Positions 1-8,070 of a DNA stretch of 10,517 nucleotides are shown in pieces. The position numbers were made by a program, and so were the translations under genes. Source of the stretch: Vitreoscilla sp. GTDB lineage: Bacteria; Pseudomonadota; Gammaproteobacteria; Burkholderiales; Burkholderiaceae. The stretch spans positions 1 to 10,517 of the forward strand of contig JACMOG010000382.1 of assembly GCA_014378125.1 (NCBI GenBank), written 5' to 3'. Under the pieces are notes generated by a model. The model did not search any database and was not told the DNA's origin. It was given only the letters and a program-made list of their open reading frames with translations. Each line of letters starts with the position of its first letter. Positions within the stretch are counted from its first letter, which is position 1.

Positions 1-18
1 GCGCCGTCGCAACGCACG

Positions 19-43
19 AAGGCCGGCTTTTGCCGGCCTTTTT
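19..43 (+). terminator. Rho-independent terminator of an upstream off-window gene
   Basis: A perfect 9-bp stem (AAGGCCGGC at 19-27, GCCGGCCTT at 32-40) with a TTTT loop is followed directly by a run of five T (39-43). This is the classical intrinsic terminator form for plus-strand transcription, so a plus-strand gene probably ends just left of the window. Read on the minus strand the stem is not followed by a T tract, so it should not serve the PEP-CTERM gene. Confidence 0.85.
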
Positions 44-46
44 AAT

Positions 47-73
47 GGCGCTTCGCCGATTTGCGAAGGCGCC
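47..73. repeat. Imperfect inverted repeat, 10 bp with one bulge
   Basis: GGCGC-TTCGC (47-56) pairs with GCGAA-G-GCGCC (63-73), with one unpaired G at 68 and a six-base loop. It lies between the terminator at 19-43 and the 3' end of the PEP-CTERM gene. There is no T tract on either strand. It could fold in the 3' tail of the minus-strand transcript, but no role can be assigned. Confidence 0.5.
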
Positions 74-85
74 CTGGGGGCATCG

Positions 86-109
86 GACGTCCCTGGGGAA
101 TGGGACGTC
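86..109 (-). repeat. 8-bp inverted repeat just past the PEP-CTERM gene
   Basis: GACGTCCC (86-93) and GGGACGTC (102-109) form a perfect 8-bp stem with an eight-base loop. On the minus strand it begins 6 bases after the stop codon of the PEP-CTERM gene, the right place for a transcript-end or RNA-stabilising stem. No T tract follows, so it is not a canonical intrinsic terminator. Confidence 0.5.
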
Positions 110-115
110 GCTGGG

Positions 116-979
116 TCAGTCACGACTCACCGGGCGAGTCTCCTTTGTGTCCCCCGCCGGCCTGCGGCGCCAACACGCGAGGGCCGCCAGGCCCACGCCG
201 AGCACCGCGCCGCCGCCCGGCTCGGGCACCGCGCTCACAGGGTTGCCCGAGTACGCGATCGAGCCCACGTAGCCGCTGAACAGGCCGGTGATGGCGGCGT
301 TGGTGTTGTTCTCATAGACCAGGCTCAGCGTCGTCGTCTCCACGTCGTCGAACGGCCCGAACAGGCCCGCGGCGAACGCGTCGAAGGTGAAGCGCACGAA
401 TTGCGGCCCCACGCCTTCGGAGTCGCTCAGCGCCAGCGACAGGCCGCTGTCGGCGTATTCGTAAGGACTCGCGCCCGTGACCGACGCGATGGCGCACACG
501 GTGGCCGTGATCGTCATGCGTGTGCCGGGCGCCAGCGTGAACGTCGCCGCCGACACGCCGTCCCCCAGTCCGATGGTGCCCTGGCCGGTGGCGCCGGGTC
601 CGTGGCTGCTGGCGAACGCCGAGGTGTGGACGACGCCGCCCGCGCCGAAGACGTCCCCGGACAGCATCGCCGAACTGCCCGCGAGCGCGCCCGCCCAGGT
701 GGCGCTGGAGGCCTCGCCGAAGGCGCGGCCGCTGGCGGTCGTCACCAGCCAGGTGGCGGGCGGCATGCCGGCGGAGGTCATGCTCTGCGCCGTGCTGCCG
801 CCGGCGCCCACGAAGCTCACCGCGGGCGTGCTGCCCGGCGCGATGGCGGACACGCTCACCTGCAGGCCGGTCACGTCGATGGCGGTGCTCACCGCGGCGT
901 GGGCACCCGCAGCGAGCAGGCACGCCGCGGCCGCCAGCCACGCTGGCAGGAACAGTCTCCTCGTCGATGCTCGAATCAT
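116..979 (-). CDS. PEP-CTERM sorting domain-containing secreted protein
   Basis: A 287-residue exported protein of unknown exact role. It opens with a signal peptide: an Arg-containing n-region (MIRASTRR), a hydrophobic Leu/Ala core and a probable cleavage after AHA near residue 28. The middle (about 30-245) is low-charge and rich in Ala, Gly, Ser and Thr, as expected of an extracellular beta-rich protein, with no enzymatic motif. The C-terminus carries the sorting signal: VPEP at 251-254, a short hydrophobic helix (GGGAVLGVGLAALACW) and an Arg cluster (RRR, 271-273). In the known PEP-CTERM/exosortase system such proteins are cleaved by EpsH-type exosortase and placed at the cell surface or in exopolysaccharide; no exosortase gene is in the window. 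Fourteen residues follow the Arg cluster, longer than usual. The ATG at 979 is chosen because the signal peptide starts there; no strong Shine-Dalgarno is visible. Confidence 0.87.
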   Translation of the reverse strand: MIRASTRRLFLPAWLAAAACLLAAGAHAAVSTAIDVTGLQVSVSAIAPGSTPAVSFVGAGGSTAQSMTSAGMPPATWLVTTASGRAFGEASSATWAGALAGSSAMLSGDVFGAGGVVHTSAFASSHGPGATGQGTIGLGDGVSAATFTLAPGTRMTITATVCAIASVTGASPYEYADSGLSLALSDSEGVGPQFVRFTFDAFAAGLFGPFDDVETTTLSLVYENNTNAAITGLFSGYVGSIAYSGNPVSAVPEPGGGAVLGVGLAALACWRRRPAGDTKETRPVSRD

Positions 980-1139
980 GTCTGATCAGCACGGGCGCCG
1001 GGCCCGATGCTGCCCTGCAGCGTGGCAGGGATCGTGCCTTGCTCGGCCGTGAAGCACCTGCCGGTCGCACGTCGGCCGCCAAGCACCGACAATGGCGCTC
1101 TTCTCAGGAACGAGACGGCACCGGCCGGCTCTCACCTTC

Positions 1140-3161
1140 ATGATCCAATTTCCCTCGCTGCGTGCCGGCTGGGCGCTGTTCGCGCTGCTGCTGGCATTCG
1201 TCATTTCGGGCCCGGCCCGGGCCGCCGATGACTTCCTCGACCCCGACAAGGCCTTCGTGCTGTCGGTGCGGGTGCTCGACGCCAGGCGGCTCGAACTGAG
1301 CTACAAGGTCGCGCCCGGCTACTACCTGTATCGCGAGCGCTTCAAGTTCGGCTCGGCCGACGCCAAGCTGGGCGAGCCGCAGATCCCGCCGGGCAAGAAG
1401 CACTACGACACGGCGCTGGAACAGAACGTCGAGACGTACCACGACGGCGTCGTGGTGGTGCTGCCCATCGTCTCCGCGGGCAAGGCCTTCACGCTGAACG
1501 CCACCCACCAGGGGTGCGCCGACAAGGGCCTGTGCTACCCGCCGCAGCCGCGCACGGTGGCCGTCACGCTTAAGGCGTTCGGCGCCGATGCCGACTCCGC
1601 CAGGATCGTCGCGGATGCCGACGCGGATGCGGCCGCGTCGACGGGCGTGGTCGTTCCCGTCGTGGCGCCGGTCGCCGGCGGCATGAGCGTCGCCCCGGGC
1701 AAGGCACCCGATTCCCTGCGCACCACGCTGATGGGCGACGGCGCCTCCGCGCCACAGGTCGAACGCGCGTCGAACTCCGCCACCGTGCTGCAGTCCGTGA
1801 CCTTCGCCGACTCGGCGAACCGGTCGGCGTCCGCGCCGGCGTCCGCGCCCGCCACGACGCCGGCAACGACCGCGCCGGACTCGGTCGAGGATCACTTCCT
1901 GGCCACCCTGCAGCACGACGGGCTGGGCGTGATCCTGGTGCTCGCGTTCATCATCGGCCTGCTGCTGTCCCTGACGCCCTGCAACCTGCCGATGCTGCCG
2001 ATCCTGTCGGCCATCATCGTCGGGCAGGGCGAGTCCATCACGCGCAAGCGCGGGCTGCTGCTGGCCACCGTGTATTCGCTCGGCATGGCGCTGGTCTATA
2101 CGGCGCTTGGCGTCGCGGCCGCCCTGGCCGGCGAAGGCCTCGCGGCGTACCTGCAGAACCCCTGGGTGCTCGTGTCGTTCGGGGTGCTGCTGCTGATCCT
2201 GTCGCTGTCGATGTTCGGGGTCTACGAGCTTCAGCTGCCCAGCGCCGTGCGCGACCGGCTCACCAGCGCGAACTCGTCTCTGAGCGGCGGCCAGCTCGGC
2301 GGCGTGTTCGCGATGGGGGTGTTGTCGGGCCTGATCGTGGGGCCCTGCGTCACGGGGCCGCTGGCAGGCGTGCTGATCTTCATCGCACGCACCGGCAGCG
2401 TCAAGGTGGGTGCCGCGGCCCTGTTCACCATCGCCGTGGGCATGAGCGTGCCGCTCCTGCTGCTGGGAGCGTCGGCGGGTGCCCTGCTGCCGCGCGCCGG
2501 CGCCTGGATGGAGCGCATCAAGCAGCTGTTCGGCTTGCTGCTCGTCGGCGTGGCGTTCTGGATCATGGGCCCCGTGCTGCCGCACACGGTCAGCGTCATC
2601 GTGGCCGGCGGCCTGCTCATCATGGCCGCCACGAGCATTGGCGCCTTCGATCCGGTCACGGCGGCCTCGGGCACCGTGGCGCGGCTGGTCAAGGGCTTCG
2701 GACTGGTCCTGGCCGTGCTGGGAGCGCTGGTGCTGTACCAGCTGTGGGCGGCCCCCGAGGCTTCCGTCTCGACGGCGTCGACCCCGCAACGCGCTTTCGA
2801 GGCCGGGCCGCACTTTGACCGCGTCGCCAACCTCGCCGAACTGGATCGGCGCCTGCAGTCCGCCGGCCGCCCCGTCATCCTCGACTTCTACGCCGACTGG
2901 TGCGTGTCGTGCAAGGAGATGGAGTCGCAGACGTTCGTCGATCCGGCGGTGCGCGCGAAGCTCGACAAGGCCGTGCTGCTGCGCGCCGACGTCACCGCCA
3001 ATTCGGACGACGACCGCGCGCTGCTCAAGCGCTTCCACCTGTTCGGACCGCCCGGCATCATCCTGTTCGACGCGCAGGGCCACGAGCTGGCGTCGGCGCG
3101 CGTCGTCGGCTTCCAGGACGCCGCGAAGTTCGGCGACAGCCTCGCCGCCGCCGGACTATGA
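1140..3161 (+). CDS. dsbD: Thiol:disulfide interchange protein DsbD
   Basis: A 673-residue inner-membrane reductase that carries electrons from cytoplasmic thioredoxin to periplasmic DsbC/DsbG- and CcmG-type acceptors. All three DsbD domains are present in order. A signal peptide (about 1-28, ending PARA) leads into the periplasmic alpha domain with its redox pair Cys126/Cys132 (CADKGLC). After an Ala/Pro/Thr-rich linker (about 150-255) comes an eight-helix membrane domain with Cys281 (SLTPCNLPMLP) and Cys403 (GPCVTGPLAG), then a C-terminal thioredoxin-like gamma domain with WCVSCK (Cys588, Cys591). All six redox cysteines are therefore intact. The frame is open from an ATG at 1092, but the start at 1140 is preferred because the signal peptide begins there. 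Neither site has a clear ribosome-binding site, and no convincing promoter is visible in the 160-bp divergent gap to the PEP-CTERM gene. It is probably cotranscribed with the overlapping pseudouridine synthase gene. Confidence 0.95.
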   Translation: MIQFPSLRAGWALFALLLAFVISGPARAADDFLDPDKAFVLSVRVLDARRLELSYKVAPGYYLYRERFKFGSADAKLGEPQIPPGKKHYDTALEQNVETYHDGVVVVLPIVSAGKAFTLNATHQGCADKGLCYPPQPRTVAVTLKAFGADADSARIVADADADAAASTGVVVPVVAPVAGGMSVAPGKAPDSLRTTLMGDGASAPQVERASNSATVLQSVTFADSANRSASAPASAPATTPATTAPDSVEDHFLATLQHDGLGVILVLAFIIGLLLSLTPCNLPMLPILSAIIVGQGESITRKRGLLLATVYSLGMALVYTALGVAAALAGEGLAAYLQNPWVLVSFGVLLLILSLSMFGVYELQLPSAVRDRLTSANSSLSGGQLGGVFAMGVLSGLIVGPCVTGPLAGVLIFIARTGSVKVGAAALFTIAVGMSVPLLLLGASAGALLPRAGAWMERIKQLFGLLLVGVAFWIMGPVLPHTVSVIVAGGLLIMAATSIGAFDPVTAASGTVARLVKGFGLVLAVLGALVLYQLWAAPEASVSTASTPQRAFEAGPHFDRVANLAELDRRLQSAGRPVILDFYADWCVSCKEMESQTFVDPAVRAKLDKAVLLRADVTANSDDDRALLKRFHLFGPPGIILFDAQGHELASARVVGFQDAAKFGDSLAAAGL

Positions 3162-3868
3162 AGCTCTCGCAGATCGTCTTCTCGCAAGGCTTCGGCGCGC
3201 GCCGTGCGTGCGAGGGCCTGGTGATCGGGGGCTTCGTGGCCATCGACGGCGTGGTCCACGACGACCCGTTCGAGGACCTCGATCCACAGGGCCTGGTGCT
3301 CAACGTCGAGGGCAAGGACTGGCCGGTGCATGCCAAGGCGCTGATCGCGCTCAACAAGCCCGCCGGCTACGAGTGCTCCAAGAAGCCCAAGCACCACCCG
3401 AGCGTCTACAGCCTGCTGCCGGCGCCGCTGCTGCGCCGCGACGTACAGAGCGTCGGCCGCCTCGACGAGGACACCACGGGCCTGCTGCTGTTCACCGACG
3501 ACGGCCAGCTGCTGCATCGCTGGACCTCGCCGAAGCACCACGTGCCCAAGGTGTACGACGCGTCGTGCAAGCACCCGGTCACGCCCGACCAGATCGAGCG
3601 CCTGCTCGCCGGCGTGGTGCTGCTCGACGATCCCGGGCCCGTGCGCGCCATCGCCGCCGAGCCCCGGGACGGCGCCGCGGAGGGCCTGCACGGCATCCGG
3701 CTGACGCTGGCCGAGGGCAAGTACCACCAGGTCAAGCGCATGATGGCCGCGGTGGGCAACCGCGTGGGGGCGCTGCACCGCAGCCGCTTCGGCAAGCTGG
3801 CGCTGCCGCTCGACCTGAAGGTGGGCGCCTGGTGCTGGCTGGCGGGCCCCCAGGTCATCGCCGACTGA
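3158..3868 (+). CDS. rsuA: 16S rRNA pseudouridine synthase, RsuA family
   Basis: A 236-residue pseudouridine synthase that isomerises uridine in ribosomal RNA in the cytoplasm. Residues 1-45 form an S4-like RNA-binding segment. The catalytic domain carries the family motif GRLDEDTTGLLLF, with the catalytic Asp at residue 103, nearly the same position as Asp102 of E. coli RsuA. Downstream HGIRLTLAEGKYHQVKRM and GALHRSRFGKL match the RsuA/RluB/E/F group. Length (RsuA is 231 aa), the NKPAGYECSKKPKHHPSVY segment and the short C-terminus favour RsuA (16S U516), but RluE/RluF-type specificity cannot be excluded by reading. The ATG at 3158 overlaps the dsbD stop codon as ATGA, indicating translational coupling. 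The frame is open further upstream only as a shadow inside dsbD. No obvious terminator follows. Confidence 0.88.
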   Translation: MKLSQIVFSQGFGARRACEGLVIGGFVAIDGVVHDDPFEDLDPQGLVLNVEGKDWPVHAKALIALNKPAGYECSKKPKHHPSVYSLLPAPLLRRDVQSVGRLDEDTTGLLLFTDDGQLLHRWTSPKHHVPKVYDASCKHPVTPDQIERLLAGVVLLDDPGPVRAIAAEPRDGAAEGLHGIRLTLAEGKYHQVKRMMAAVGNRVGALHRSRFGKLALPLDLKVGAWCWLAGPQVIAD

Positions 3869-3947
3869 GTTCCCGCGGCGCCAGGCCGAATCGCCGACCG
3901 TGTTGCGCAAAGCGTCACGGCCCCGTCGGTGCGGCGCCGGGCGCGGC

Positions 3948-3977
3948 TTGCCAGCGGTTCGCACGGGGCGCTATGCT
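3948..3977 (+). promoter_or_regulatory. Candidate sigma70-type promoter for the binding protein-kinase unit
   Basis: TTGCCA (3948-3953) and TATGCT (3972-3977) are separated by 18 bases and each matches the -35/-10 consensus at four of six positions. They lie about 50 bases before the chosen ATG at 4029 in an otherwise very GC-rich intergenic region of 160 bases. Transcription would start near 3984. This is a sequence match only. Confidence 0.45.
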
Positions 3978-4028
3978 GGACCGCAGAACCACTGTTCCGC
4001 GTGCACCAGCGGGTACTCCCCCACGAAC

Positions 4029-5135
4029 ATGTCCCTTCCCGGACTCCTGTCGATTCGACGCCTGGCCCTGGTCGGCCTGGCCGCGCTATGCGGCTGCCAA
4101 CCCGCCGCCCCGATCAAAGTGGGCTTCGTGGGCGGCCTGTCGGGGCGCGTGTCCGAACTTACGGTCGACGCGCGCAACGGCACGCAGCTGGCCATCGAGA
4201 CGCTCAACGCCCGGCCCGGCCCGCGCTACGAGCTGCGCAGCCATGATGACGGCCACACCGCGGAGCTGGGGGCGGTCGCCATCGACAGCATGGCCGACGA
4301 GGGCGATGCGTTCGCCATCGGCCCGATGATGAGCGGCGTCGCCAAGGGCATGGCGCCGCAGGCGTCGAAACGGCACCTGGTGCTGATCAGCCCCACGGCC
4401 AACTCGGACGAGCTGAACGGCCTCGACGACTACTTCTTCCGGGTGATTCCCACCGCCGGCCCGGGCGCCGACCAGCTCGCGGAGGCCGCCATCGCGCGCG
4501 GCCTGAAGTCGGCCGCGGTGATGGCCGAATGGCGCAACAGCGCCTACAGCGACAGCTTCACGCGCCGCTTCGACGCGCGCTTCCAGGCCCTGGGCGGCGC
4601 GCCGGCCAAGGTGGTGCGCTACGAGACCGACCAGAGCCCCGACTACGCGCACATCGCTACCGAGCTGCTGGTCTCGCATCCGAAGGTGCTGCTGCTGGTG
4701 TGCAGCGCGGTGGACGCCTCGATCGTGTCGCAGCAACTTCGGCGGCTCGACCCCGGCGTGCAGATCGCGATGTCGTCGTGGTCGGCCAACGTGCAGTTGC
4801 TGCAGCTGGGCGGTCGCGCCGTCGAAGGCGCACTCGTGTTGCAGGTGCTCGATCTGGACAGCCGTGCGCCCGCGTGGCTCGACTTCCGCGATCGCTTCGT
4901 CCAGCGTTACGGAAGCACGCCCAGTCAGGCGGCGGTGTTCGCCTACGACGCCACGATGATGGGCGCCGAGGGCCTGCGCCGCAAGACGGACAACCAGTCG
5001 CTGCGGGACGTGCTGCGCGCGCCGGGCACGTGGCCGGGCGTGCAGCAGGCCGTGGTGTTCGACCACTTCGGCGACAGCGTCAGCCGGTTCCGGCTCAGCG
5101 AAGTGCACGCCGGCCGCTTCGTGATGTTGCACTGA
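4029..5135 (+). CDS. Type 1 periplasmic substrate-binding lipoprotein (Peripla_BP_6/LivJ-like)
   Basis: A 368-residue exported ligand-binding protein. The n-region and hydrophobic core (RRLALVGLAAL) lead to a lipobox-like LCGC, with Cys23 the likely lipidated residue, so the mature protein should be membrane-anchored in the periplasm. IKVGFVGGLSG (about 29-39), followed by GTQLAIETLNA, AIGPMMSGVAKGMAPQA, LVLISPTAN and DDYFFRVIPT, is the typical first lobe of branched-chain amino acid/amide-type binding proteins. The second lobe includes SAAVMAEW, LLLVCSAVDASIVSQQLR and AAVFAYDATMMGAEGL. The ligand is unknown. The ATG at 4029 is preferred because the signal peptide starts there and the candidate promoter is just upstream; an open frame from 3900 would add 43 basic residues with no signal sequence. 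No permease or ATPase gene adjoins. The next gene, a hybrid sensor kinase, starts 2 bases after the stop, so a sensory rather than transport role is inferred. Confidence 0.88.
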   Translation: MSLPGLLSIRRLALVGLAALCGCQPAAPIKVGFVGGLSGRVSELTVDARNGTQLAIETLNARPGPRYELRSHDDGHTAELGAVAIDSMADEGDAFAIGPMMSGVAKGMAPQASKRHLVLISPTANSDELNGLDDYFFRVIPTAGPGADQLAEAAIARGLKSAAVMAEWRNSAYSDSFTRRFDARFQALGGAPAKVVRYETDQSPDYAHIATELLVSHPKVLLLVCSAVDASIVSQQLRRLDPGVQIAMSSWSANVQLLQLGGRAVEGALVLQVLDLDSRAPAWLDFRDRFVQRYGSTPSQAAVFAYDATMMGAEGLRRKTDNQSLRDVLRAPGTWPGVQQAVVFDHFGDSVSRFRLSEVHAGRFVMLH

Positions 5136-5137
5136 GC

Positions 5138-7915
5138 ATGAAGACCGCGCGCCCGCCACTCAAGCGCATCCTCACGCGCCAGTACATGCTGCTCGCGTGC
5201 GTGCCGTTGCTGCTGGTGATCGTGCTGTGGAGCGCGGTGGCGATCCCGCAGCAGCTGCGCGACATCGAGGACAGCAACCACCGCACCGCGCTGCTGGTGC
5301 TCGCGCAGGTGGAGCTGCTCATCGCGGCGCCGCGCGAGGCGGCCGCGCGCGCGGCCACGCACGTGCGGCCCGGCGCTGGCGAGCTCGAGATCCGCGCCGC
5401 GCTCAGCGAGGCGCTGGACGAGGCGCAGTCGCTCGAGTCGACGATCCTGCTCGATGCCTCGGGCGTGGTGACCATCGCCGAGGTGCGTCCCGGCACGCGC
5501 ATCGGCAAGCAGGACTGGGAAGGCCTCGATCTCTCGCGCCGTCCGTTCTACGGGCGCGCCAGCGTGGCCACCGCGCCGGTGTGGTCCAACACCTTCCTGT
5601 CGCCGCTCACGGGCCATATCACGGCGGTGGTGGCCGCGCCCGCCGATGGCCGGATGGTGGTAGCCGACCTGTCGCTCGACAAGATGGCGCGCCAGATCCA
5701 TGTGCCGGGCAACGGCGACCTGGCGGTGATCGTCTTCGACGGCCTGGGCCGCGTCATCGTTCACCCCGACCAGGAGCGCGCCAGCTGGCAGGAGAACCTC
5801 AGCGAGGTGGGCCTGGTGCGCCGCGCGCTGGCGGGCTATACGGGCTCCGGCGAGGTAGAGCTGGACGGCAAGCGCTGGCTCGCCACCGTGGCGCCCGCGT
5901 CCACCACCGGTTGGTACGTGCTCGTGGCGCAGCCGCGCGCCGCGATGTTCGCGCCGGTGGAGCGCCTGGCCGGCGTCGTCGGCATCGCGGTGCTGGTGGT
6001 GCTGGTGATCGTGGCCGCCGTCGCGTTCAAGCTGGCGGAGCGACAGGCCGACAGCTACCGGCAACTGGTCAGCGCCGCCGCGGACCTCGTCGACGACGTC
6101 CCCCGAGGTGGCGCGGAGCCGGGCGAGCCCGACGTCGACCTCGGCAGCGAGGAGGTCGTCGCGCTGTGGGCGCAGCTGCGTCGCCTGCTCGATCGTTCCA
6201 AGGACCAGGAGCGCGCCGCGCGTCACGCGCAGGCCGAGCTGCAGGCACTGCTGGACGCGGCCACCGAGGTGGCCATCATCGCCGTCGATGCCGATCACGT
6301 GGTGCGGCTGTTCAACCGCGGGGCCGAGAAGATGCTGGGCTACCGAGCCTCGGAGGTGCTCGGCAAGGCGTGTCCGAAGGGCATGTACGACGCGGTCGAG
6401 ATCGCGCGCCGGGGCGAGGAGCTCACGTTCCAGCTCAAGCGGTCCGTGAAGGATCGCGAGGCGATCACCGCCGTGGCCGAGCGCTTCGGCCACGAGGTGC
6501 GCGACTGGACGTGGATCCGCAAGGACGCGTCGCGCCTGAGCGTGTCGTTGGCCGTGACCGCGGTGCGCGCGTCGCTGGCCAGTGCGGGCACTCCGCACGG
6601 GCCCGGCGATCGGCACGCGGTGGTCTTCGCATCGGGCGGCGGCGCGGGGGCGTCGGCCGACGACTCGCTGGGCTTCCTGTTCGTGGGCACCGACCAGTCG
6701 GAGCGGCTGCGCTCGGGCGAGCTCGAGCTGGCGCGCCGGCGCGCCGAGGCGGCGAGCCAGGCCAAGTCGGAGTTCCTCTCGCGCGTGAGCCACGAGCTGC
6801 GCACGCCGATGAACGCGATGCTGGGCTACGCGCAACTGCTGCAGATGGAAGAGGATCACCCGCTCGACGACCACCAGCGCGGGCGCGTGGCGCGCATCGA
6901 GGCCGCCGGGTGGCACCTGGTGACCCTCATCAACGACGTGCTCGACCTGTCCACCATCGAGTCGGGCAACGCCCGCATCCAGATGGCCGACGTCGACGTG
7001 GCGCTGGTCATCAACGAGAGCGTGCGGCTGATGGCGGCGCTGGCCGAGACGGCGCAGGTGACGCTCGCGGTGGCGTTGCCGCAGCACCTGTCGCGCGAGG
7101 CCTGGAGCGTGCAGGCCGACGCCACGCGGCTGCGCCAGGTGCTGGTCAACGTCATCGGCAACGCCATCAAGTACAACCTCGAGAACGGCCGCGTCGATGT
7201 CCAGGTGCACTTGCGCGCCGCCACGCCGCCGGGTGCCGGGAATGACGACGCGGGACGGCTCGTCATAGAGATCTCCGATACGGGGAGGGGCATGACCGCG
7301 GCGCAGCTCGCGCGCCTGTTCTCGGCCTTCGACCGCCTGGGCCTGGAGTCCAGTGCGATCGAGGGCACCGGCATCGGCCTGGTGATCAGCCGCCGCCTCA
7401 TCGAGCGCATGGGCGGCGACATCGCCATCGACAGCCGCCCCGACGTGGGCACCCGCGTCACGCTCACGCTGCGCCGCTCGCTGGGCGTGCCGCCGGAGGC
7501 CGGCGAGACGCCCGCCCGGGTGGCACTGCCGCACGGCGCCGGCGGACAGATCGTCTACGTGGAGGACAACCCGATCAACGCGCTGCTGATGCAGGAGGTG
7601 GTGGCGCAGCGCCCCGACTGCACGCTCCACCTCGCCGTGAGCGTGCGCGACGGCATCGACATGATCAAGCGCCTGCGCCCCGACCTCGTGCTGGTGGACC
7701 TGCACCTGCCCGACGGCTCGGGCCTGGAGGTAGCCGAATGGATGCGCACGATGCCCGTGCCCACGCGCGTGCCGGTGGTGGTGGTGTCGGCCGACAGCAC
7801 GCAGGCCCAGCGCGACGCGGCCACCGTGGCCGGGGTGCGCGCGTATCTGGCCAAGCCCATCAAGCTCGACGAGACGCTGCTGCTCATCGACGAGTTGCTG
7901 CCGCCGTCCAGCTGA
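5138..7915 (+). CDS. Hybrid sensor histidine kinase (Cache-like, HAMP-like, PAS, HisKA, HATPase, receiver)
   Basis: A 925-residue inner-membrane sensor kinase. TM1 spans about 16-37. A periplasmic region (about 38-275) resembles a double Cache domain, with paired strands TILLDASGVVTIAEV and AVIVFDGLGRVIVHPD. TM2 is about 276-298. A degenerate HAMP-like linker (LGSEEVVALWAQLRRLL) and a PAS domain (from about 371) follow; the PAS holds a Gly/Ala-rich insert at about 478-511. The kinase core has the phospho-acceptor His552 (SHELRTPMN), N-box Asn675 (NVIGNAIKYN), G1 Asp714 (DTGRGM) and G2 GTGIGL (743-748). The C-terminal receiver has Glu809/Asp810, phospho-acceptor Asp854 (VDLHLPDGSG), Ser884 and Lys906. 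All catalytic positions look intact. The ATG at 5138 is chosen because TM1 follows and the start lies 2 bases after the binding-protein stop, suggesting coupling. No Hpt protein or output regulator is nearby. The signal is unknown. Confidence 0.93.
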   Translation: MKTARPPLKRILTRQYMLLACVPLLLVIVLWSAVAIPQQLRDIEDSNHRTALLVLAQVELLIAAPREAAARAATHVRPGAGELEIRAALSEALDEAQSLESTILLDASGVVTIAEVRPGTRIGKQDWEGLDLSRRPFYGRASVATAPVWSNTFLSPLTGHITAVVAAPADGRMVVADLSLDKMARQIHVPGNGDLAVIVFDGLGRVIVHPDQERASWQENLSEVGLVRRALAGYTGSGEVELDGKRWLATVAPASTTGWYVLVAQPRAAMFAPVERLAGVVGIAVLVVLVIVAAVAFKLAERQADSYRQLVSAAADLVDDVPRGGAEPGEPDVDLGSEEVVALWAQLRRLLDRSKDQERAARHAQAELQALLDAATEVAIIAVDADHVVRLFNRGAEKMLGYRASEVLGKACPKGMYDAVEIARRGEELTFQLKRSVKDREAITAVAERFGHEVRDWTWIRKDASRLSVSLAVTAVRASLASAGTPHGPGDRHAVVFASGGGAGASADDSLGFLFVGTDQSERLRSGELELARRRAEAASQAKSEFLSRVSHELRTPMNAMLGYAQLLQMEEDHPLDDHQRGRVARIEAAGWHLVTLINDVLDLSTIESGNARIQMADVDVALVINESVRLMAALAETAQVTLAVALPQHLSREAWSVQADATRLRQVLVNVIGNAIKYNLENGRVDVQVHLRAATPPGAGNDDAGRLVIEISDTGRGMTAAQLARLFSAFDRLGLESSAIEGTGIGLVISRRLIERMGGDIAIDSRPDVGTRVTLTLRRSLGVPPEAGETPARVALPHGAGGQIVYVEDNPINALLMQEVVAQRPDCTLHLAVSVRDGIDMIKRLRPDLVLVDLHLPDGSGLEVAEWMRTMPVPTRVPVVVVSADSTQAQRDAATVAGVRAYLAKPIKLDETLLLIDELLPPSS

Positions 7916-7945
7916 CGACTCTTTACGTAGTTTTCTGGGCGTCGC

Positions 7946-7975
7946 ATGACAAGTGCTGGCGTTTCATGCCATAAT
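7946..7975 (+). promoter_or_regulatory. Candidate promoter of the tRNA(fMet) gene
   Basis: ATGACA (7946-7951) and CATAAT (7970-7975) are separated by 18 bases; each is one mismatch from the sigma70 consensus. The -10 ends 12 bases before the tRNA, which predicts a start near 7982 and a very short leader. This is the strongest promoter-like sequence in the window, fitting a stable RNA gene, and the local AT content rises sharply here. Confidence 0.65.
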
Positions 7976-7987
7976 AGCTTTCTCAGT

Positions 7988-8064
<77 letters not shown>

Positions 8065-8070
8065 AAATTC

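Noticed and set aside
1010..1030. Short inverted repeat CCCTGC/GCAGGG in the divergent gap between the PEP-CTERM gene and dsbD, as a possible operator
   Set aside because: Only 6 bp in a very GC-rich stretch, with no promoter elements beside it; expected by chance.
1104..3083. A 659-codon open frame on the minus strand opposite dsbD
   Set aside because: Low-complexity Arg/Gln/His/Gly composition with no recognisable domain; a mirror of dsbD codon bias.
3869..3947. Possible terminator after the pseudouridine synthase gene
   Set aside because: Several GC-rich complementary words occur, but no compact stem followed by a T tract could be found.
4943..7705. A 920-codon open frame on the minus strand opposite the sensor kinase
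   Set aside because: Its translation is dominated by His, Arg, Gln and Ala with no domain or motif, as expected from the antisense of a GC-rich gene. The plus strand encodes clear kinase motifs throughout.
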